51,933 bases of DNA from Catellatospora methionotrophica (GCF_011297335.1 NZ_JAAOTJ010000031.1:1-51933); one strand, 5' to 3'; positions 18,058 through 27,641 are shown, counted from the first letter of the stretch. The notes: a model not told the origin generated them from the letters alone. Translations and numbers: made by a program.

Positions 18058-19828
18058 GGGTGCTCCCGGTGGCGGCATTGGGCAGGGCGAGGTCGATCAG
18101 GTCGAGGAACGAGCGGTTCAGCAGGGCCATGTCGGCGGGGCGCAGCGGGTGGTGGCCGTAGAGCAGCGCCTGGCCGTACAGCGAGGACACGGTGACGGCG
18201 ATCAGGTCCGGGGCGGGCAGCGCGCTCATCCGGCGTACCAGCGGATTGCGGTGGTTGATCACCAGCTGTGGCCGCACCTGCGTCTCGGCGTGGGCGAACG
18301 TCGACAGCACGCCCGCCCACAGGTCGTCGGAGACCTCCGCGGTCTCGCGCAGCCGCCGCTGGAACGTGGCGTGCCGGTCGGTCAGGTACAGCGCGGGCAT
18401 GCTCGGCGGGTCGAACGCGCGGACGACCACCTCGCAGCCCAGCGGGTCCATGGCCCGCTGGGCGGCCGACACGAACGGGCGCAGTCCCAGGTCGGTCACC
18501 GGGTCGAGGGTGTCGAAGCGGGTGGACAGGTCGCTCGGGTCGAGCCGGTCCACCATGATCGTGTTGTCGAGCAGCGGCAGCCGCTCGATCAGCTCCGCGT
18601 CGAAGGTGTAGCCCCCGTTGACCACGGCCAGCCCCTGCGCCGCGGCGACGGCCGCGAGCTGCCGGAACTCGTCGTTGTTGGCGCTGTAGCGCACGGTGCC
18701 GTGGCGGCGGCGGAACTCCTCCAGCGGCATCCGGCCCATGTTGGTCTCCATCGGCCACCACTGGTCGACGACCCGCAGCATCTGTTCGTCGTGCATGGCC
18801 AGCGCCTTGACGCCCAGGTGGTGCACGGCCAGGAAGCGGTGCATCCGGTCGGGGTCCTGGCGGGCCAGGTTGACCAGCCAGCCGCGCAGCTGCGCGCCGA
18901 GCTGCTCGCGCACCGACTCCAGCAGCCCGTCCTCGTACAGGGCCTCGCGGCTGGCGGTGGGGCGCAGCTCGGACGCGTCGACGATGCAGCGGGCGAAGAA
19001 CGCCCACTCGGGCAGCAGGTCCTCGGCGCCCTCGGCCAGCAGCATGCGCTTGAGGTAGACGCGGTGGCCCGACTTCGCGGCCGGGTTCGCGGGCGTGGGC
19101 AGCACCAGGGCGACCCCGGTCAGCCCCGCCTCGGGCACGTTCAGCTCGATCACGTCGAACGGGGTGAACCCGAACGTCTGCTCGGCGGCGCGGATCTGCT
19201 CGGCGCGACCGGCCTGCCAGGGCAGCGTCTCGGCGGTGACCACCTCGCCGTCGACCCGCACCGGGTAGGGCAGCAGCTGGCCGAACAGTGTCGCGAGGTC
19301 GCGCACCCGGGCGGCGTCGAGCCAGTCGGTGGCGTCGCGGCGCGGGACCAGCGTGACGGTGGTGCCGATCTCCTGCCGCTCGGGGCCGGGTTTCGTCTCG
19401 TAGCGGCCGTCGGCGAAGCCGGTCCAGTACACCGTCGGGTGGCCCTCGTGGCGGGTCTGCACCCGGATCTCGTCGGCGACCAGGAAGCAGGACAGCAGCC
19501 CGATGCCGAACTGGCCCAGGAACTCGTGCCGGGAGAAGCCCAGCTCGTCGCGCTTGCCGCTGCGGCCGATGGTGGCCAGCAGCTCGTGCACCTGCTGCTC
19601 GGTCAGCCCCAGGCCGGTGTCGTGGATGCGCAGGGTGCCGTCGCCGGTGGTCTGCGGCGACTCCAGCCAGACCGACGCGGGCGCGTTCGGGGCCTGCGCG
19701 CGGCGGGCGGTGATCGCGTCCACGGCGTTCTGCATCAGCTCGCGCACGTACACCCGCGGGCTGCTGTACAGGTGGTGACTGAGCAGGTCGACGATGCCGC
19801 GCAGGTCGACCTGGAAGGACTGGTTCAC
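18044..19828 (-). CDS. HSP90-family molecular chaperone (HtpG-like)
   Basis: 594 residues. The GHKL ATPase domain shows RELMQNAVDAI (catalytic Glu and Mg-binding Asn), DTGLGLT and GQFGIGLLSCF (lid and nucleotide-binding motifs), followed by HSP90 middle- and C-domain sequence. The GTG at 19828 is chosen because the protein then begins VNQSFQVDLRGIVDLL, as in relatives; the SD is weak, and an ATG 45 bp upstream is an alternative. It belongs to the divergent actinobacterial 'HSP90 family protein' group rather than canonical HtpG. The gene overlaps the downstream TPR gene by 14 bp. Clients are unknown. Confidence 0.88.
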   Translation of the reverse strand: MNQSFQVDLRGIVDLLSHHLYSSPRVYVRELMQNAVDAITARRAQAPNAPASVWLESPQTTGDGTLRIHDTGLGLTEQQVHELLATIGRSGKRDELGFSRHEFLGQFGIGLLSCFLVADEIRVQTRHEGHPTVYWTGFADGRYETKPGPERQEIGTTVTLVPRRDATDWLDAARVRDLATLFGQLLPYPVRVDGEVVTAETLPWQAGRAEQIRAAEQTFGFTPFDVIELNVPEAGLTGVALVLPTPANPAAKSGHRVYLKRMLLAEGAEDLLPEWAFFARCIVDASELRPTASREALYEDGLLESVREQLGAQLRGWLVNLARQDPDRMHRFLAVHHLGVKALAMHDEQMLRVVDQWWPMETNMGRMPLEEFRRRHGTVRYSANNDEFRQLAAVAAAQGLAVVNGGYTFDAELIERLPLLDNTIMVDRLDPSDLSTRFDTLDPVTDLGLRPFVSAAQRAMDPLGCEVVVRAFDPPSMPALYLTDRHATFQRRLRETAEVSDDLWAGVLSTFAHAETQVRPQLVINHRNPLVRRMSALPAPDLIAVTVSSLYGQALLYGHHPLRPADMALLNRSFLDLIDLALPNAATGSTHDDL

Positions 19829-19952
19829 CCGGCAGAGGCTACCGGCGCGGGCCCACCTGCGTGAACCGGCCATCAGGGGCGTCCCCGACGGCCGAGGACA
19901 CGAGCCACGGGTCGCGTATTGGTCCTGTTCACCGTCGTGATGGGCGGGGATC

Positions 19953-21113
19953 ATGGACGTCATGACGATCTCCCCCGGCCCGGAGGCCGCCCGCCCGGCG
20001 CGGTTTCCCGCCGCGTCGATGTCAGACCTGGTGGACCGGCCCGTCCGGTACGACCTGGCCGAGAGCACGTCGCCGCCGCTGCGGCTCGGTGAGCTGCTCG
20101 ACGGCGACGCCTCGGCCCGGCTGCGCGCGCTGGAGATCGGCTACGGCACCAGCCAGGGCGACGCGGACCTGCGCGCCCTCATCGCGGCGGGCGCGGGCGT
20201 GACGCCGGACGAGGTGCTGGTCACCGCGGGCGGCAGCGCGGGCATGTTCCTGCTGGCGTTCACGCTGTGCCGGCCCGAGGACCACGCGGTGGTCCTGACG
20301 CCGTGCTTCCCGCCGGCACGGGCCGCCCTGGACGCCATCGGCTGCCGGGTGACGCCGGTGGCGCTGAGCTTCGACGACGGGTACCGGCTCGACGTCGACG
20401 CGGTCGCAGCCGCGCTCACGCCGCAGACCCGGCTGGTGTCGCTGGCCTCGCCGCAGAACCCGTCCGGGGTGAGCTTCACCGACCAGGAGCTGGCCGACCT
20501 GCTCGACCGCATGCGAGGCCTGACCCCGCGGGCGGTGCTGCTGGTCGACGAGACCTACCGGCAGGCCGTCTACGGTGCGGTGACGCCGCGCTCGGCCGCG
20601 GCCGTCTCGCCTCGGGTGGTGACGTGCTCGTCGGTGTCCAAGGCGCACGGCGCGCCCGGCATCCGGATCGGCTGGCTGACCGTCACCGACCCCGCGCTGT
20701 ACGAGGCGCTGCGGTCGGCGAAGTTCCACACCCTGATCACCGGTTCCGGGGTCGACGAGCTGCTGGCTGCCGAGGTGCTGCGCCGCGAGGGGCGGATCCT
20801 CGGCGAGCGCCGCGAAGCGCTGGCCGCAGCCCTGGACACCCTCGACCGGTGGGCGGCCGAGCACGCGGACGCGGTCGAGTACGTGCGCCCCGACGGCGGC
20901 GCGCTGTGCTGCCTGCGGCTGCGCGCCGACCGCTTCGACGACCAGGCCGTGCAGCGCTTCCACGACGCGCTCGCGGCACGGGAGACCCGGGTCGGGCGGG
21001 GCGGCTGGTTCGGCGAGGCCGACCGGGTGTTCCGGCTCGGCTTCGGCCACCTGCCCGCCGACGACTTCCGCACCGCCCTGGACCGGCTGGCCGAGGCGCT
21101 GTCCGCTGCCTGA
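19953..21113 (+). CDS. PLP-dependent aminotransferase, class I/II
   Basis: 386 residues, fold-type I aminotransferase. PLP lysine K230 sits in SSVSKAHGAPGIRIGW; N169 (SPQNPSG), D199 and Y202 (VDETY) fit the cofactor pocket. The ATG at 19953 follows GGGCGGGGA; an in-frame ATG nine bases on is also possible. Transfers an amino group between an amino acid and a 2-oxoacid; the substrate cannot be read from sequence. It is divergent from the HSP90 gene and converges on the DinB gene with a 16-bp gap. Confidence 0.88.
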   Translation: MDVMTISPGPEAARPARFPAASMSDLVDRPVRYDLAESTSPPLRLGELLDGDASARLRALEIGYGTSQGDADLRALIAAGAGVTPDEVLVTAGGSAGMFLLAFTLCRPEDHAVVLTPCFPPARAALDAIGCRVTPVALSFDDGYRLDVDAVAAALTPQTRLVSLASPQNPSGVSFTDQELADLLDRMRGLTPRAVLLVDETYRQAVYGAVTPRSAAAVSPRVVTCSSVSKAHGAPGIRIGWLTVTDPALYEALRSAKFHTLITGSGVDELLAAEVLRREGRILGERREALAAALDTLDRWAAEHADAVEYVRPDGGALCCLRLRADRFDDQAVQRFHDALAARETRVGRGGWFGEADRVFRLGFGHLPADDFRTALDRLAEALSAA

Positions 21114-21129
21114 GCGGGACGGGCGGCCG

Positions 21130-21645
21130 TCAGCGCTTGGCGGCCCGCATGAGGCCGCGCAGGTAGGCGGCCTGGCCGACGTGGGCGACGTCGTCGTTGG
21201 CGATGCTGACCAGCCGCGCGCCCAGGGTCACCGGCGGGTCCCAGCGCTCGTCGACGATCCGGTCCAGGTCCTTGGGCTTGAGCCCGATCAACATGTCGCG
21301 GGTGCGGGCGGCGACCGCGTCGAAGTACGCGATCAGCAGCTCCGGGCTGTCCGGCCGGACGGCGGCGACCTGCTTGGCGGTATGGCCGTAGCCGGTGTCA
21401 CCGGGATTGGCCCGCAGCCCGAACCGCTGCGCCCACGGGCCGGTGGCCCACAGCTGCTCCTCGCCGAGCAGGTCGGCGACGTGGTCGTCCTGGATGCGGG
21501 TGAGGTGCCAGACGAGCCAGCCGATGGTGTTCACACCCGCCGCCGGGGCCCAGTGCAGCTGCTCGGCGGTCAGCCCGTCGACGGCCTCGTGGACCATCTC
21601 CGGAATCCGGTCGTACAGCTCGACGAGCAGGCCGTCCACATTCAC
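21130..21645 (-). CDS. DinB/DUF664 family protein
   Basis: 171 residues, four-helix-bundle DinB fold. The family binds a metal through a His triad; His in LVWHLTRIQDDH near residue 47 and in DDVAHVGQ near residue 155 are visible. Many actinobacterial members are mycothiol- or bacillithiol-dependent transferases or isomerases, which fits an organism with mshC; the exact reaction is unknown. The start is GTG at 21645, with AGGG about nine bases upstream. Downstream of a long hairpin that separates it from pntB. Confidence 0.8.
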   Translation of the reverse strand: MNVDGLLVELYDRIPEMVHEAVDGLTAEQLHWAPAAGVNTIGWLVWHLTRIQDDHVADLLGEEQLWATGPWAQRFGLRANPGDTGYGHTAKQVAAVRPDSPELLIAYFDAVAARTRDMLIGLKPKDLDRIVDERWDPPVTLGARLVSIANDDVAHVGQAAYLRGLMRAAKR

Positions 21646-21655
21646 CGCGTCAGCC

Positions 21656-21719
21656 CTTCACCGTCTGCGTCCGCCACCTTCGCACAGTATCGCGAGAGTG
21701 GCGGACGCAGACGGTGAAG
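21656..21719. terminator. Long perfect inverted repeat after pntB
   Basis: Two perfect 22-bp arms (21656-21677 and 21698-21719) separated by 20 nt, beginning 8 bp past the pntB stop and 10 bp before the DinB start. It is probably the terminator of the pntAB transcript and could also sit in the 5' region of the DinB transcript. The arms are longer than a terminator needs. Confidence 0.7.
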
Positions 21720-21727
21720 CGGGAACC

Positions 21728-23182
21728 TCAGACCGCGACCGGCACCCGCGCGTCGCCGGACTCGCGCTGCGCGCCGACGACCGGGCCGAGCGCGCCGACG
21801 ATGTCCTCGACCCGGGCCTTGGCGTCGCCGAACAGCATCCGGGTGTTGTCCCGGAAGAACAGCGGGTTCTGCACCCCGGCGTAGCCCGCCGCCATGGACC
21901 GCTTGAAGACGATGACGTGCTCGGCCTCCCACACCCGCAGCACCGGCATGCCCGCGATCGGGCTGCCCGGATCGGCGGCGGCCGGGTTGACGGTGTCGTT
22001 GGCCCCGATCACCAGGACCACGGACGTGCCCGCGAAGTCGTCGTTGATCTCGTCCATCTCCAGCACGATGTCGTACGGCACGTCCGCCTCGGCGAGCAGC
22101 ACGTTCATGTGCCCCGGCAGCCGCCCGGCCACCGGGTGGATGCCGAACCGCACCCGTACGCCCCGCGCCCGCAGCCGCCGGGTCAGTTCGGCCACCGGTG
22201 CCTGCGCCTGCGCCACGGCCATGCCGTACCCCGGCGTGATGATGACCGAGGTCGCGTCGCTCAGCAGCGCGGCGACGTCGGCGGCCGAGGTCTCCCGGTG
22301 CTCGCCGAGGTCGACGTCGGGCCCGGCGGCCTGCTCGGTGCCGAACCCGCCCGCGATGACCGACACGAACGAGCGGTTCATCGCCTGGCACATGATGTAC
22401 GACAGGTACGCCCCCGACGAGCCGACCAGCGCACCGGTGACGATCAGCAGGTCGTTGTCGAGCAGGAAGCCCGACGCGGCCGCCGCCCAACCGGAGTAGC
22501 TGTTCAGCATCGACACGACCACGGGCATGTCGCCGCCGCCGATCGAGGCGACCAGGTGCCAGCCCAGCGCCAGCGCGACCGCGGTGACCGCGACCAGCAG
22601 CCCGAGCTGCGGCGCGATCACGAACCACACGGTCAGTGCCACGAACGCGACCAGCGCGCCCAGGTTGAGCACGTGCCGTCCGGGCAGCATCAGCGGCCGC
22701 GACGCGATCCGCGCCGACAGCTTCAGGTACGCCACGATCGAGCCGGTGAACGTGACCGCGCCGATGAAGACGCCGACGAACACCTCCGCGTGGTGGATGT
22801 GCAGCAGCGACCCGGTCAGCCCGGCCGGGGCCGCGTGCTCGACCTCCAGGTAGCCGTTCCAGCCGACCAGCACGGCGGCCAGCCCGACGAGGCTGTGCAG
22901 GATGGCGATCAGCTCGGGCATGCCGGTCATCTGCACGACGCGGGCCCGCCACAGCCCGATCCCGCCACCGACTGCCATGGCGATGACCAGCAGCGCGGCT
23001 CCGGCGGCGGTGATGTCGCGGGCGGCCAGCGCGACGGTGGCGGCCAGCGCGACGGTCATGCCGCAGATGCCGTAGACGACACCCGACCGGGCGGTCTCGT
23101 GCTTGGACAGCCCGGCCAGGCTCAGGACGAACAGCAGCGCGGCGACGATGTACGCGGCCTGCACGGCGGTGACAGCAGTCAT
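21728..23182 (-). CDS. pntB: NAD(P) transhydrogenase beta subunit
   Basis: 484 residues. Multiple transmembrane helices in the first about 270 residues, then a soluble NADP(H)-binding domain with [27 protein letters not shown] and [11 protein letters not shown], all hallmarks of PntB. With PntA it forms the membrane proton-translocating transhydrogenase that reduces NADP+ with NADH. Start 2 bp after the pntA stop, so co-transcribed and probably coupled. NADPH supply fits mycothiol-based thiol metabolism (inference). Confidence 0.96.
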   Translation of the reverse strand: MTAVTAVQAAYIVAALLFVLSLAGLSKHETARSGVVYGICGMTVALAATVALAARDITAAGAALLVIAMAVGGGIGLWRARVVQMTGMPELIAILHSLVGLAAVLVGWNGYLEVEHAAPAGLTGSLLHIHHAEVFVGVFIGAVTFTGSIVAYLKLSARIASRPLMLPGRHVLNLGALVAFVALTVWFVIAPQLGLLVAVTAVALALGWHLVASIGGGDMPVVVSMLNSYSGWAAAASGFLLDNDLLIVTGALVGSSGAYLSYIMCQAMNRSFVSVIAGGFGTEQAAGPDVDLGEHRETSAADVAALLSDATSVIITPGYGMAVAQAQAPVAELTRRLRARGVRVRFGIHPVAGRLPGHMNVLLAEADVPYDIVLEMDEINDDFAGTSVVLVIGANDTVNPAAADPGSPIAGMPVLRVWEAEHVIVFKRSMAAGYAGVQNPLFFRDNTRMLFGDAKARVEDIVGALGPVVGAQRESGDARVPVAV

Positions 23183-23184
23183 GA

Positions 23185-24801
23185 TCAGCCCTTCGAGAAC
23201 ATGCCGAGCATGCGCCGGGTGACGGCGAACCCGCCGATGATGTTGACGGTGGCCAGCAGGATCGCCGCCGACGCGAGCACGGTCACGGCGAGACTGCCGC
23301 CCTGCCCGATCTGCAGCAGCGCGCCGACCACGATGATCCCGGAGATCGCGTTGGTGACCGACATCAGCGGCGTGTGCAGCGCGTGGTGCACCTTGCCGAC
23401 GACGTAGTAGCCGATGACCACGGCCAGCGCGAACACGGTGAAGTTGCCGACGAACTCCTTCGGCGCGTACGCGGTCAGCCCGAACAGCACCGCCGCGCCC
23501 AGCCCCACGTAGGCGAACGTGCGCCCCGGCGACGCGGGACGCTTCACCGCGACCGGCGCGGGCACGGGCGCGGCAGCCGACGGCGCGGCCGACACCTGCA
23601 CCGGCGGCGGAGGCCAGGTCACCTCGCCGTCGCGGGCCACGGTCATGGACCGCTGCACGACGTCGTCGAAGTCGAGCGTCAGGCGGCCGTCCCGGCCCGG
23701 GGTGAGCAGCTTCATCAGGTTCAGCAGGTTCGTCGCGTACAGCTGCGAGGCCTGCGCGGGCAGCCGCGCGGGCAGGTCGGTGTACCCGATGATGGACACC
23801 CCGTTGTCGGTGACGACCAGCTCACCGGGCACCGTGCCCTCGACGTTGCCGCCCTGCGCCGCGCCCATGTCGACGATGACGCTGCCGGGGCGCATGCTCG
23901 CCACGTGCTCGGCGGTCAGCAGCCGGGGTGCGGGACGGCCCGGGATCAGCGCCGTGGTGATGATGATGTCGACCTCGGCGGCCTGCCCGGCGTACAGCTC
24001 GGCGGCGCGCCGGTCGTAGTCGGCCGAGGTCTGCTTGGCGTACCCGTCGCCGCCGCCCTGCTGCTCGGCGGCCACGGCCAGGAACTCCCCGCCCATCGAG
24101 CGCACCTGCTCGGCGACCTCCGGGCGGGGGTCGGTGGCCCGTACGATCGCGCCCAGGCTCTTGGCCGCGCCGATCGCGGCCAGCCCCGCGACCCCGGCAC
24201 CGGCGATCAGCACCTTCGCCGGTGGGACCTTGCCCGCAGCGGTGACCTGCCCGGCGAAGAAACGGCCGAAGGTGTGCGCCGCCTCGACCACCGCGCGGTA
24301 GCCCGCGATGTTCGCCATCGAGCTGAGCACGTCCATCGACTGGGCCCGGGAAATGCGCGGCACCGCGTCCATCGCCAGCACGCTGACGCCCCGTGCCGCC
24401 AGCGCGGCGACCAGGTCCGGGTTGACGGCCGGTCCGATCAGGCTGATCAGCGTCGTGCCCGCGCGCAGCGTCTCGACCTCCGCCGCCGACGGCGCGTTGA
24501 CCTTCAGCACGACGTCGGCCTGCCAGCAGTCCTCGCGGCTGCAGATCTTCGCGCCCGCCGCCTCGTACGCGTCGTCGGAGAAGCTCGATCCCCGACCCGC
24601 CCCGGACTCCACCTCGACCTCGTAGCCGAGGTCGACGAGCTGGCGCACCACCGTCGGCGTCACCGCCACCCGCGTCTCCGCGGCGGCCGACTCGGCCGCG
24701 ACACCGAGTCGCTGCGTCGTGGCCGGACCTTCCCTCGTACCCGTGAGCCCGTCCGGCTCCCCCAGGCCATGTTGCTGTCCCACCACGACTCCTGTCGGCA
24801 T
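23185..24801 (-). CDS. pntA: NAD(P) transhydrogenase alpha subunit (fused PntA form)
   Basis: 538 residues. The N-terminal NAD-binding domain resembles alanine dehydrogenase ([19 protein letters not shown]; Rossmann [42 protein letters not shown]). A Pro/Ala linker leads to C-terminal transmembrane helices (about 450-538). This is the single-chain alpha subunit with NAD and membrane parts fused. The ATG at 24801 lacks an SD; the GTG at 24783, six codons in, has AGGAG five bases upstream and may be the true start. A 13-bp palindrome lies about 17 bp upstream of the ATG. Confidence 0.95.
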   Translation of the reverse strand: MPTGVVVGQQHGLGEPDGLTGTREGPATTQRLGVAAESAAAETRVAVTPTVVRQLVDLGYEVEVESGAGRGSSFSDDAYEAAGAKICSREDCWQADVVLKVNAPSAAEVETLRAGTTLISLIGPAVNPDLVAALAARGVSVLAMDAVPRISRAQSMDVLSSMANIAGYRAVVEAAHTFGRFFAGQVTAAGKVPPAKVLIAGAGVAGLAAIGAAKSLGAIVRATDPRPEVAEQVRSMGGEFLAVAAEQQGGGDGYAKQTSADYDRRAAELYAGQAAEVDIIITTALIPGRPAPRLLTAEHVASMRPGSVIVDMGAAQGGNVEGTVPGELVVTDNGVSIIGYTDLPARLPAQASQLYATNLLNLMKLLTPGRDGRLTLDFDDVVQRSMTVARDGEVTWPPPPVQVSAAPSAAAPVPAPVAVKRPASPGRTFAYVGLGAAVLFGLTAYAPKEFVGNFTVFALAVVIGYYVVGKVHHALHTPLMSVTNAISGIIVVGALLQIGQGGSLAVTVLASAAILLATVNIIGGFAVTRRMLGMFSKG

Positions 24802-24817
24802 TGACTAGATCAATCGA

Positions 24818-24830
24818 GATGACAGTCATC
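24818..24830. promoter_or_regulatory. Palindrome upstream of pntA
   Basis: GATGACAGTCATC has perfect 6-bp arms around one base, 17-29 bp upstream of the pntA ATG. Candidate operator; the cognate regulator is not identified. Confidence 0.4.
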
Positions 24831-24959
24831 GTGTGGCCACGACACAGCGGTCGTCAATGAACGCGCCGAGTAATCGAAGCCACACTTGCCCCCGGCACCC
24901 GCCCGGCGAGCAGCGATTCCGCAGCCGAGTTACCAAATCCACACCGCGCGATGCCCGGC

Positions 24960-24983
24960 ACGGTTCGGTCTTCGCCGAACCGT
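24960..24983. promoter_or_regulatory. Inverted repeat upstream of the EamA gene
   Basis: Perfect 9-bp arms ACGGTTCGG/CCGAACCGT with a 6-bp centre, ending 8 bp before a TACCGT -10-like element. Well placed as a repressor operator over the core promoter; the regulator is unknown. Confidence 0.45.
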
Positions 24984-24991
24984 CGCGGACA

Positions 24992-24997
24992 TACCGT
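24992..24997 (+). promoter_or_regulatory. -10 element of the EamA gene (leaderless)
   Basis: TACCGT fits TANNNT and lies exactly 7 nt before the ATG at 25005, with no SD. Transcription is expected to start at or next to the A of ATG. Confidence 0.55.
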
Positions 24998-25004
24998 TGC
25001 GCCC

Positions 25005-25910
25005 ATGACTGCTGCGCGCACTGAGAACCGGCTCCTGCCACTGGCCGCCGCACTGGTGACGGTGCTGCTGTGGGCGTCGGCGTTCGTGGCCATCCGGTAC
25101 GTCGGGCGCGAGCTGTCCCCCGGCGCCCTGTCCCTGGGACGGCTGGTCGTGGCCGCGCTCGTGCTCGGGCTGATGATGCTGGTCGACGACCGGCGCGCCG
25201 CCGTCCCCACGCCCTGGCCGAGCCGCCGTCACTGGCCCCGGCTGCTGATCGTCGGCGTCGTCTGGTTCGGCCTCTACAACATCGTGCTCAACCAGGCCGA
25301 ACGGCTCGTCGACGCGGGCACTGCCGCGATGCTGGTCAACGTCGGGCCGCTGCTCATCGCGATCCTGGCCGGGCTGCTGCTCGGCGAGGGCTTCCCGCGC
25401 TCGCTGATCGGCGGCAGCCTGGTCGCGTTCGCCGGAGTCGTGCTGATCGGCACGGCCACGTCCACGACGGCCGGGGTGGACACGTGGGGCGTGGTGCTGT
25501 GCCTGGTCGCCGCGGTGTCGTACGCGGTCGGCGTCGTCGCGCAGAAGCCGCTGCTCGGGGAGCTGTCCGGGCTGCGGGTGACGTGGCTGGCGTGCGTGAT
25601 CGGGGCGGTGTGCTGCCTGCCGTACGCGCCGGAGCTGGTGCGTGAGCTGGGCGCGGCGCAGCCGTCGACGGTCGGCTGGCTGGTCTACCTCGGCGTGTTC
25701 CCGACCGCGCTCGGCTTCACCACCTGGGCGTACGCCCTGGCGCGCACCACGGCGGGCAAGCTGGGCGCGACGACGTACCTGGTGCCGGCGGTCGCGATCG
25801 TGATGGCGTGGGTGCTGCTCGGCGAGGTGCCGCCGGGGCTCGCGCTCGCGGGCGGCGCCCTGTGCCTGGTCGGCGTGGCCGTCTCCCGCCGCACCACCCG
25901 AACCCGCTGA
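25005..25910 (+). CDS. EamA/DMT family membrane transporter
   Basis: 301 residues with about ten hydrophobic helices, in two repeated EamA halves (LWASAFVAIRYV near the start; SYAVGVVAQKPL in the second half; GLALAGGALCLVGVAV at the end). Members export or import small metabolites such as amino acids; the substrate is not predictable. The ATG at 25005 is supported by the TACCGT element 7 nt upstream. Divergent from pntA. The first 77-bp hairpin element starts 21 bp after the stop. Confidence 0.9.
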   Translation: MTAARTENRLLPLAAALVTVLLWASAFVAIRYVGRELSPGALSLGRLVVAALVLGLMMLVDDRRAAVPTPWPSRRHWPRLLIVGVVWFGLYNIVLNQAERLVDAGTAAMLVNVGPLLIAILAGLLLGEGFPRSLIGGSLVAFAGVVLIGTATSTTAGVDTWGVVLCLVAAVSYAVGVVAQKPLLGELSGLRVTWLACVIGAVCCLPYAPELVRELGAAQPSTVGWLVYLGVFPTALGFTTWAYALARTTAGKLGATTYLVPAVAIVMAWVLLGEVPPGLALAGGALCLVGVAVSRRTTRTR

Positions 25911-26319
25911 CCGCCACGCCGCCGCTCACCGCACTTTCCATAGACACTGGCCTATCTGATCGAGTTCGATCTACGAAAACTCGATCAGATAGGCCAGCGT
26001 CTATCAAAACTAACCGATCGCGAGGGGTGACGAGTTCGGCATGGCGGAAGTCGGCCGGTAACGCAGCGGCGGCGGAATCGGCGCATGGTCCTACATCGCC
26101 CCACTTGGCCCCTAAGCCGTTTGTACTTTCCTGCAAACCGTTCGCCGTGGCCTGCCACACCACCAGGCCCCCCGCCATGGGTCGCGAGGTTCGTTCACGA
26201 CCCGAGGTTTCCTTTCCGCCGAACTGTCGCATATGTTGGTGCCGCTGGCCCCTGACCGGCTCAGCGCTGTTTCCGGCTGGGCTCAACCCTGCCGCGGCAC
26301 CGATCAGGGGGAGACACGG
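25911..26319. other. Intergenic region with hairpin element
   Basis: About 400 bp between the EamA and FN3 genes. It contains the 77-bp hairpin element (25932-26008). The rest, 26009-26319, holds no convincing gene and presumably includes the promoter of the FN3 gene. It is noticeably less GC-rich than the flanking coding DNA. Confidence 0.6.
25932..26008 (+). repeat. 77-bp hairpin element, copy 1
   Basis: Inverted repeat with 27-bp arms (25940-25966 and 25978-26004; 26 of 27 paired, one A-C mismatch at 25946) and an 11-nt loop, framed by CACTTTCC and CAAA. The outer part is shared with copy 2 at 33417-33493; the inner stem differs in sequence but remains complementary. Located just after the EamA stop, so it may act as a terminator. 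Confidence 0.85.
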
Positions 26320-27621
26320 GTGGCACAGCCACAACCCGGGCAGGTAGCTCAAGCACGCAAACTGGTCGTCCAGTTAGGGCAGTTGCTGACCGACATCACG
26401 GCGGGGCGACCCGTCGCCAAGGTGCACCAGCTCCTGCTCGACCAGTTCGACGCCGCCGTGCACGACTACCGCATCGACGCGATGGAGGTCGGCGCACCGG
26501 AGTTCGCCGCGACCTGGGACGCGCTGCAGTACGGCCGTGACCTGCCCGTAGGCACCTGGGAGCAGCTGGTGCTGCCCACCGTCGTCGGCTTCAGCAACAT
26601 CCAGAAGCTGAAACTGAACCTCGAACTGGCCACCTCCTACTGGCTGGCCGCCCGCGCCGCCGTCGACGCGGTCCCGGGCTACCCGGCGGCAGTCGCCGCC
26701 CTGCCCGACCTGTCGACCACCGACGACAGCCTGCCCGCCGTTACCGCCGACACGCTCCACCCGAACACGCCACGACGGCCCTGGTCCGGCGACCCCGTCG
26801 CGATGCCGGAGCCGTACGCCGTCGAGCACCCCCCGGCCCGGACCGGCCCCGACCGCCGGGTGCTGGTCGCGATCGGGGTCGCCGTACTGGCCACCGTCGC
26901 CGTCATGCTGGTCCTGGTCATCAAGCCATCCGGGGACAACCAGCCGGTGTCGCAGCAGGACGGGCTGCCGTCCCCGATGCTGTCGGCGGGAGTCGTGGCC
27001 GACGAGAGCGGATCGCCGATCGCCCTGCCGACCGCCCCGCCGTCGGCCAGCCCGCAGCCCTCCCCCATGATCACCAACGAGCCGACGCCGACGCCGAGCT
27101 GGACCCCGCCGGCACCGCCCACCACGAAACCGGGCACGACACCGCCGCCGCCCGCCCAGCCGGTCGCCCCGTCAGCACCCACCTCCCTGACCGCGGTCGC
27201 CGCCGACGAGCACAAGATCTGGCTGTCCTGGTCCGCGCCCGCCAACGGCGGATCAGGTGGCGTGTCGTACTACCGCCTCCTGCGCGACGGGCAGTTCCTC
27301 GGCTGGACCCCGTACACCAGCGCGACCGTCACCGGGCTCTCGTCCGGGACGTCGTACACGTTCGTCGTCATCGCGGTCAACGCCGCCGGACTGGCCTCCG
27401 GCAACAGCAACCAGATCACCGCGATGACCGCGTCTCCGCCGCCGCCCCCGTCGCCCTCCTCGATCCCGCCGTCGCCGGTCGACCCGCCGACGCAGTCACC
27501 GACACCGGTGGAGACGACAGCCGCGCCCACACCGTCGGCGACCGAGCCGGAGACCCCGCCGACGCTGGAGCCGTCGTCACCAGCCCCGGAGTCCCCGGTA
27601 GACCCTGCGGAAGCGGAGTAG
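26320..27621 (+). CDS. Membrane protein with cytoplasmic N-domain and extracellular fibronectin type III domain
   Basis: 433 residues. The GTG at 26320 has AGGGGGAGA about seven bases upstream. A soluble helical N-terminal region (1-178; VHQLLLDQFDAAVHDYRIDA) has no recognised family. One transmembrane helix (about 182-202) is followed by a Pro/Thr/Ser-rich linker, a fibronectin type III domain (about 286-372, with KIWLSWSAP and SGTSYTFVVIAVNAAG) and a second Pro-rich tail. Topology is probably N-inside, FN3 outside. The FN3 could bind cell-surface polymer or protein (inference). A 13-bp stem terminator follows the stop. Confidence 0.8.
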   Translation: MAQPQPGQVAQARKLVVQLGQLLTDITAGRPVAKVHQLLLDQFDAAVHDYRIDAMEVGAPEFAATWDALQYGRDLPVGTWEQLVLPTVVGFSNIQKLKLNLELATSYWLAARAAVDAVPGYPAAVAALPDLSTTDDSLPAVTADTLHPNTPRRPWSGDPVAMPEPYAVEHPPARTGPDRRVLVAIGVAVLATVAVMLVLVIKPSGDNQPVSQQDGLPSPMLSAGVVADESGSPIALPTAPPSASPQPSPMITNEPTPTPSWTPPAPPTTKPGTTPPPPAQPVAPSAPTSLTAVAADEHKIWLSWSAPANGGSGGVSYYRLLRDGQFLGWTPYTSATVTGLSSGTSYTFVVIAVNAAGLASGNSNQITAMTASPPPPPSPSSIPPSPVDPPTQSPTPVETTAAPTPSATEPETPPTLEPSSPAPESPVDPAEAE

Positions 27622-27641
27622 GCCCACCTTCACGACACCTG

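Noticed and set aside
15214..18195. 993-codon open frame on the plus strand opposite the TPR gene
   Set aside because: Antisense shadow of the TPR gene, with no start signal or recognisable domain.
24801..24815. ATTGACTAGATCAAT as a CTAG-containing palindrome at the pntA start
   Set aside because: Only the outer 5 bases pair, the centre is imperfect, and it overlaps the annotated start, so it is too weak to call an operator.
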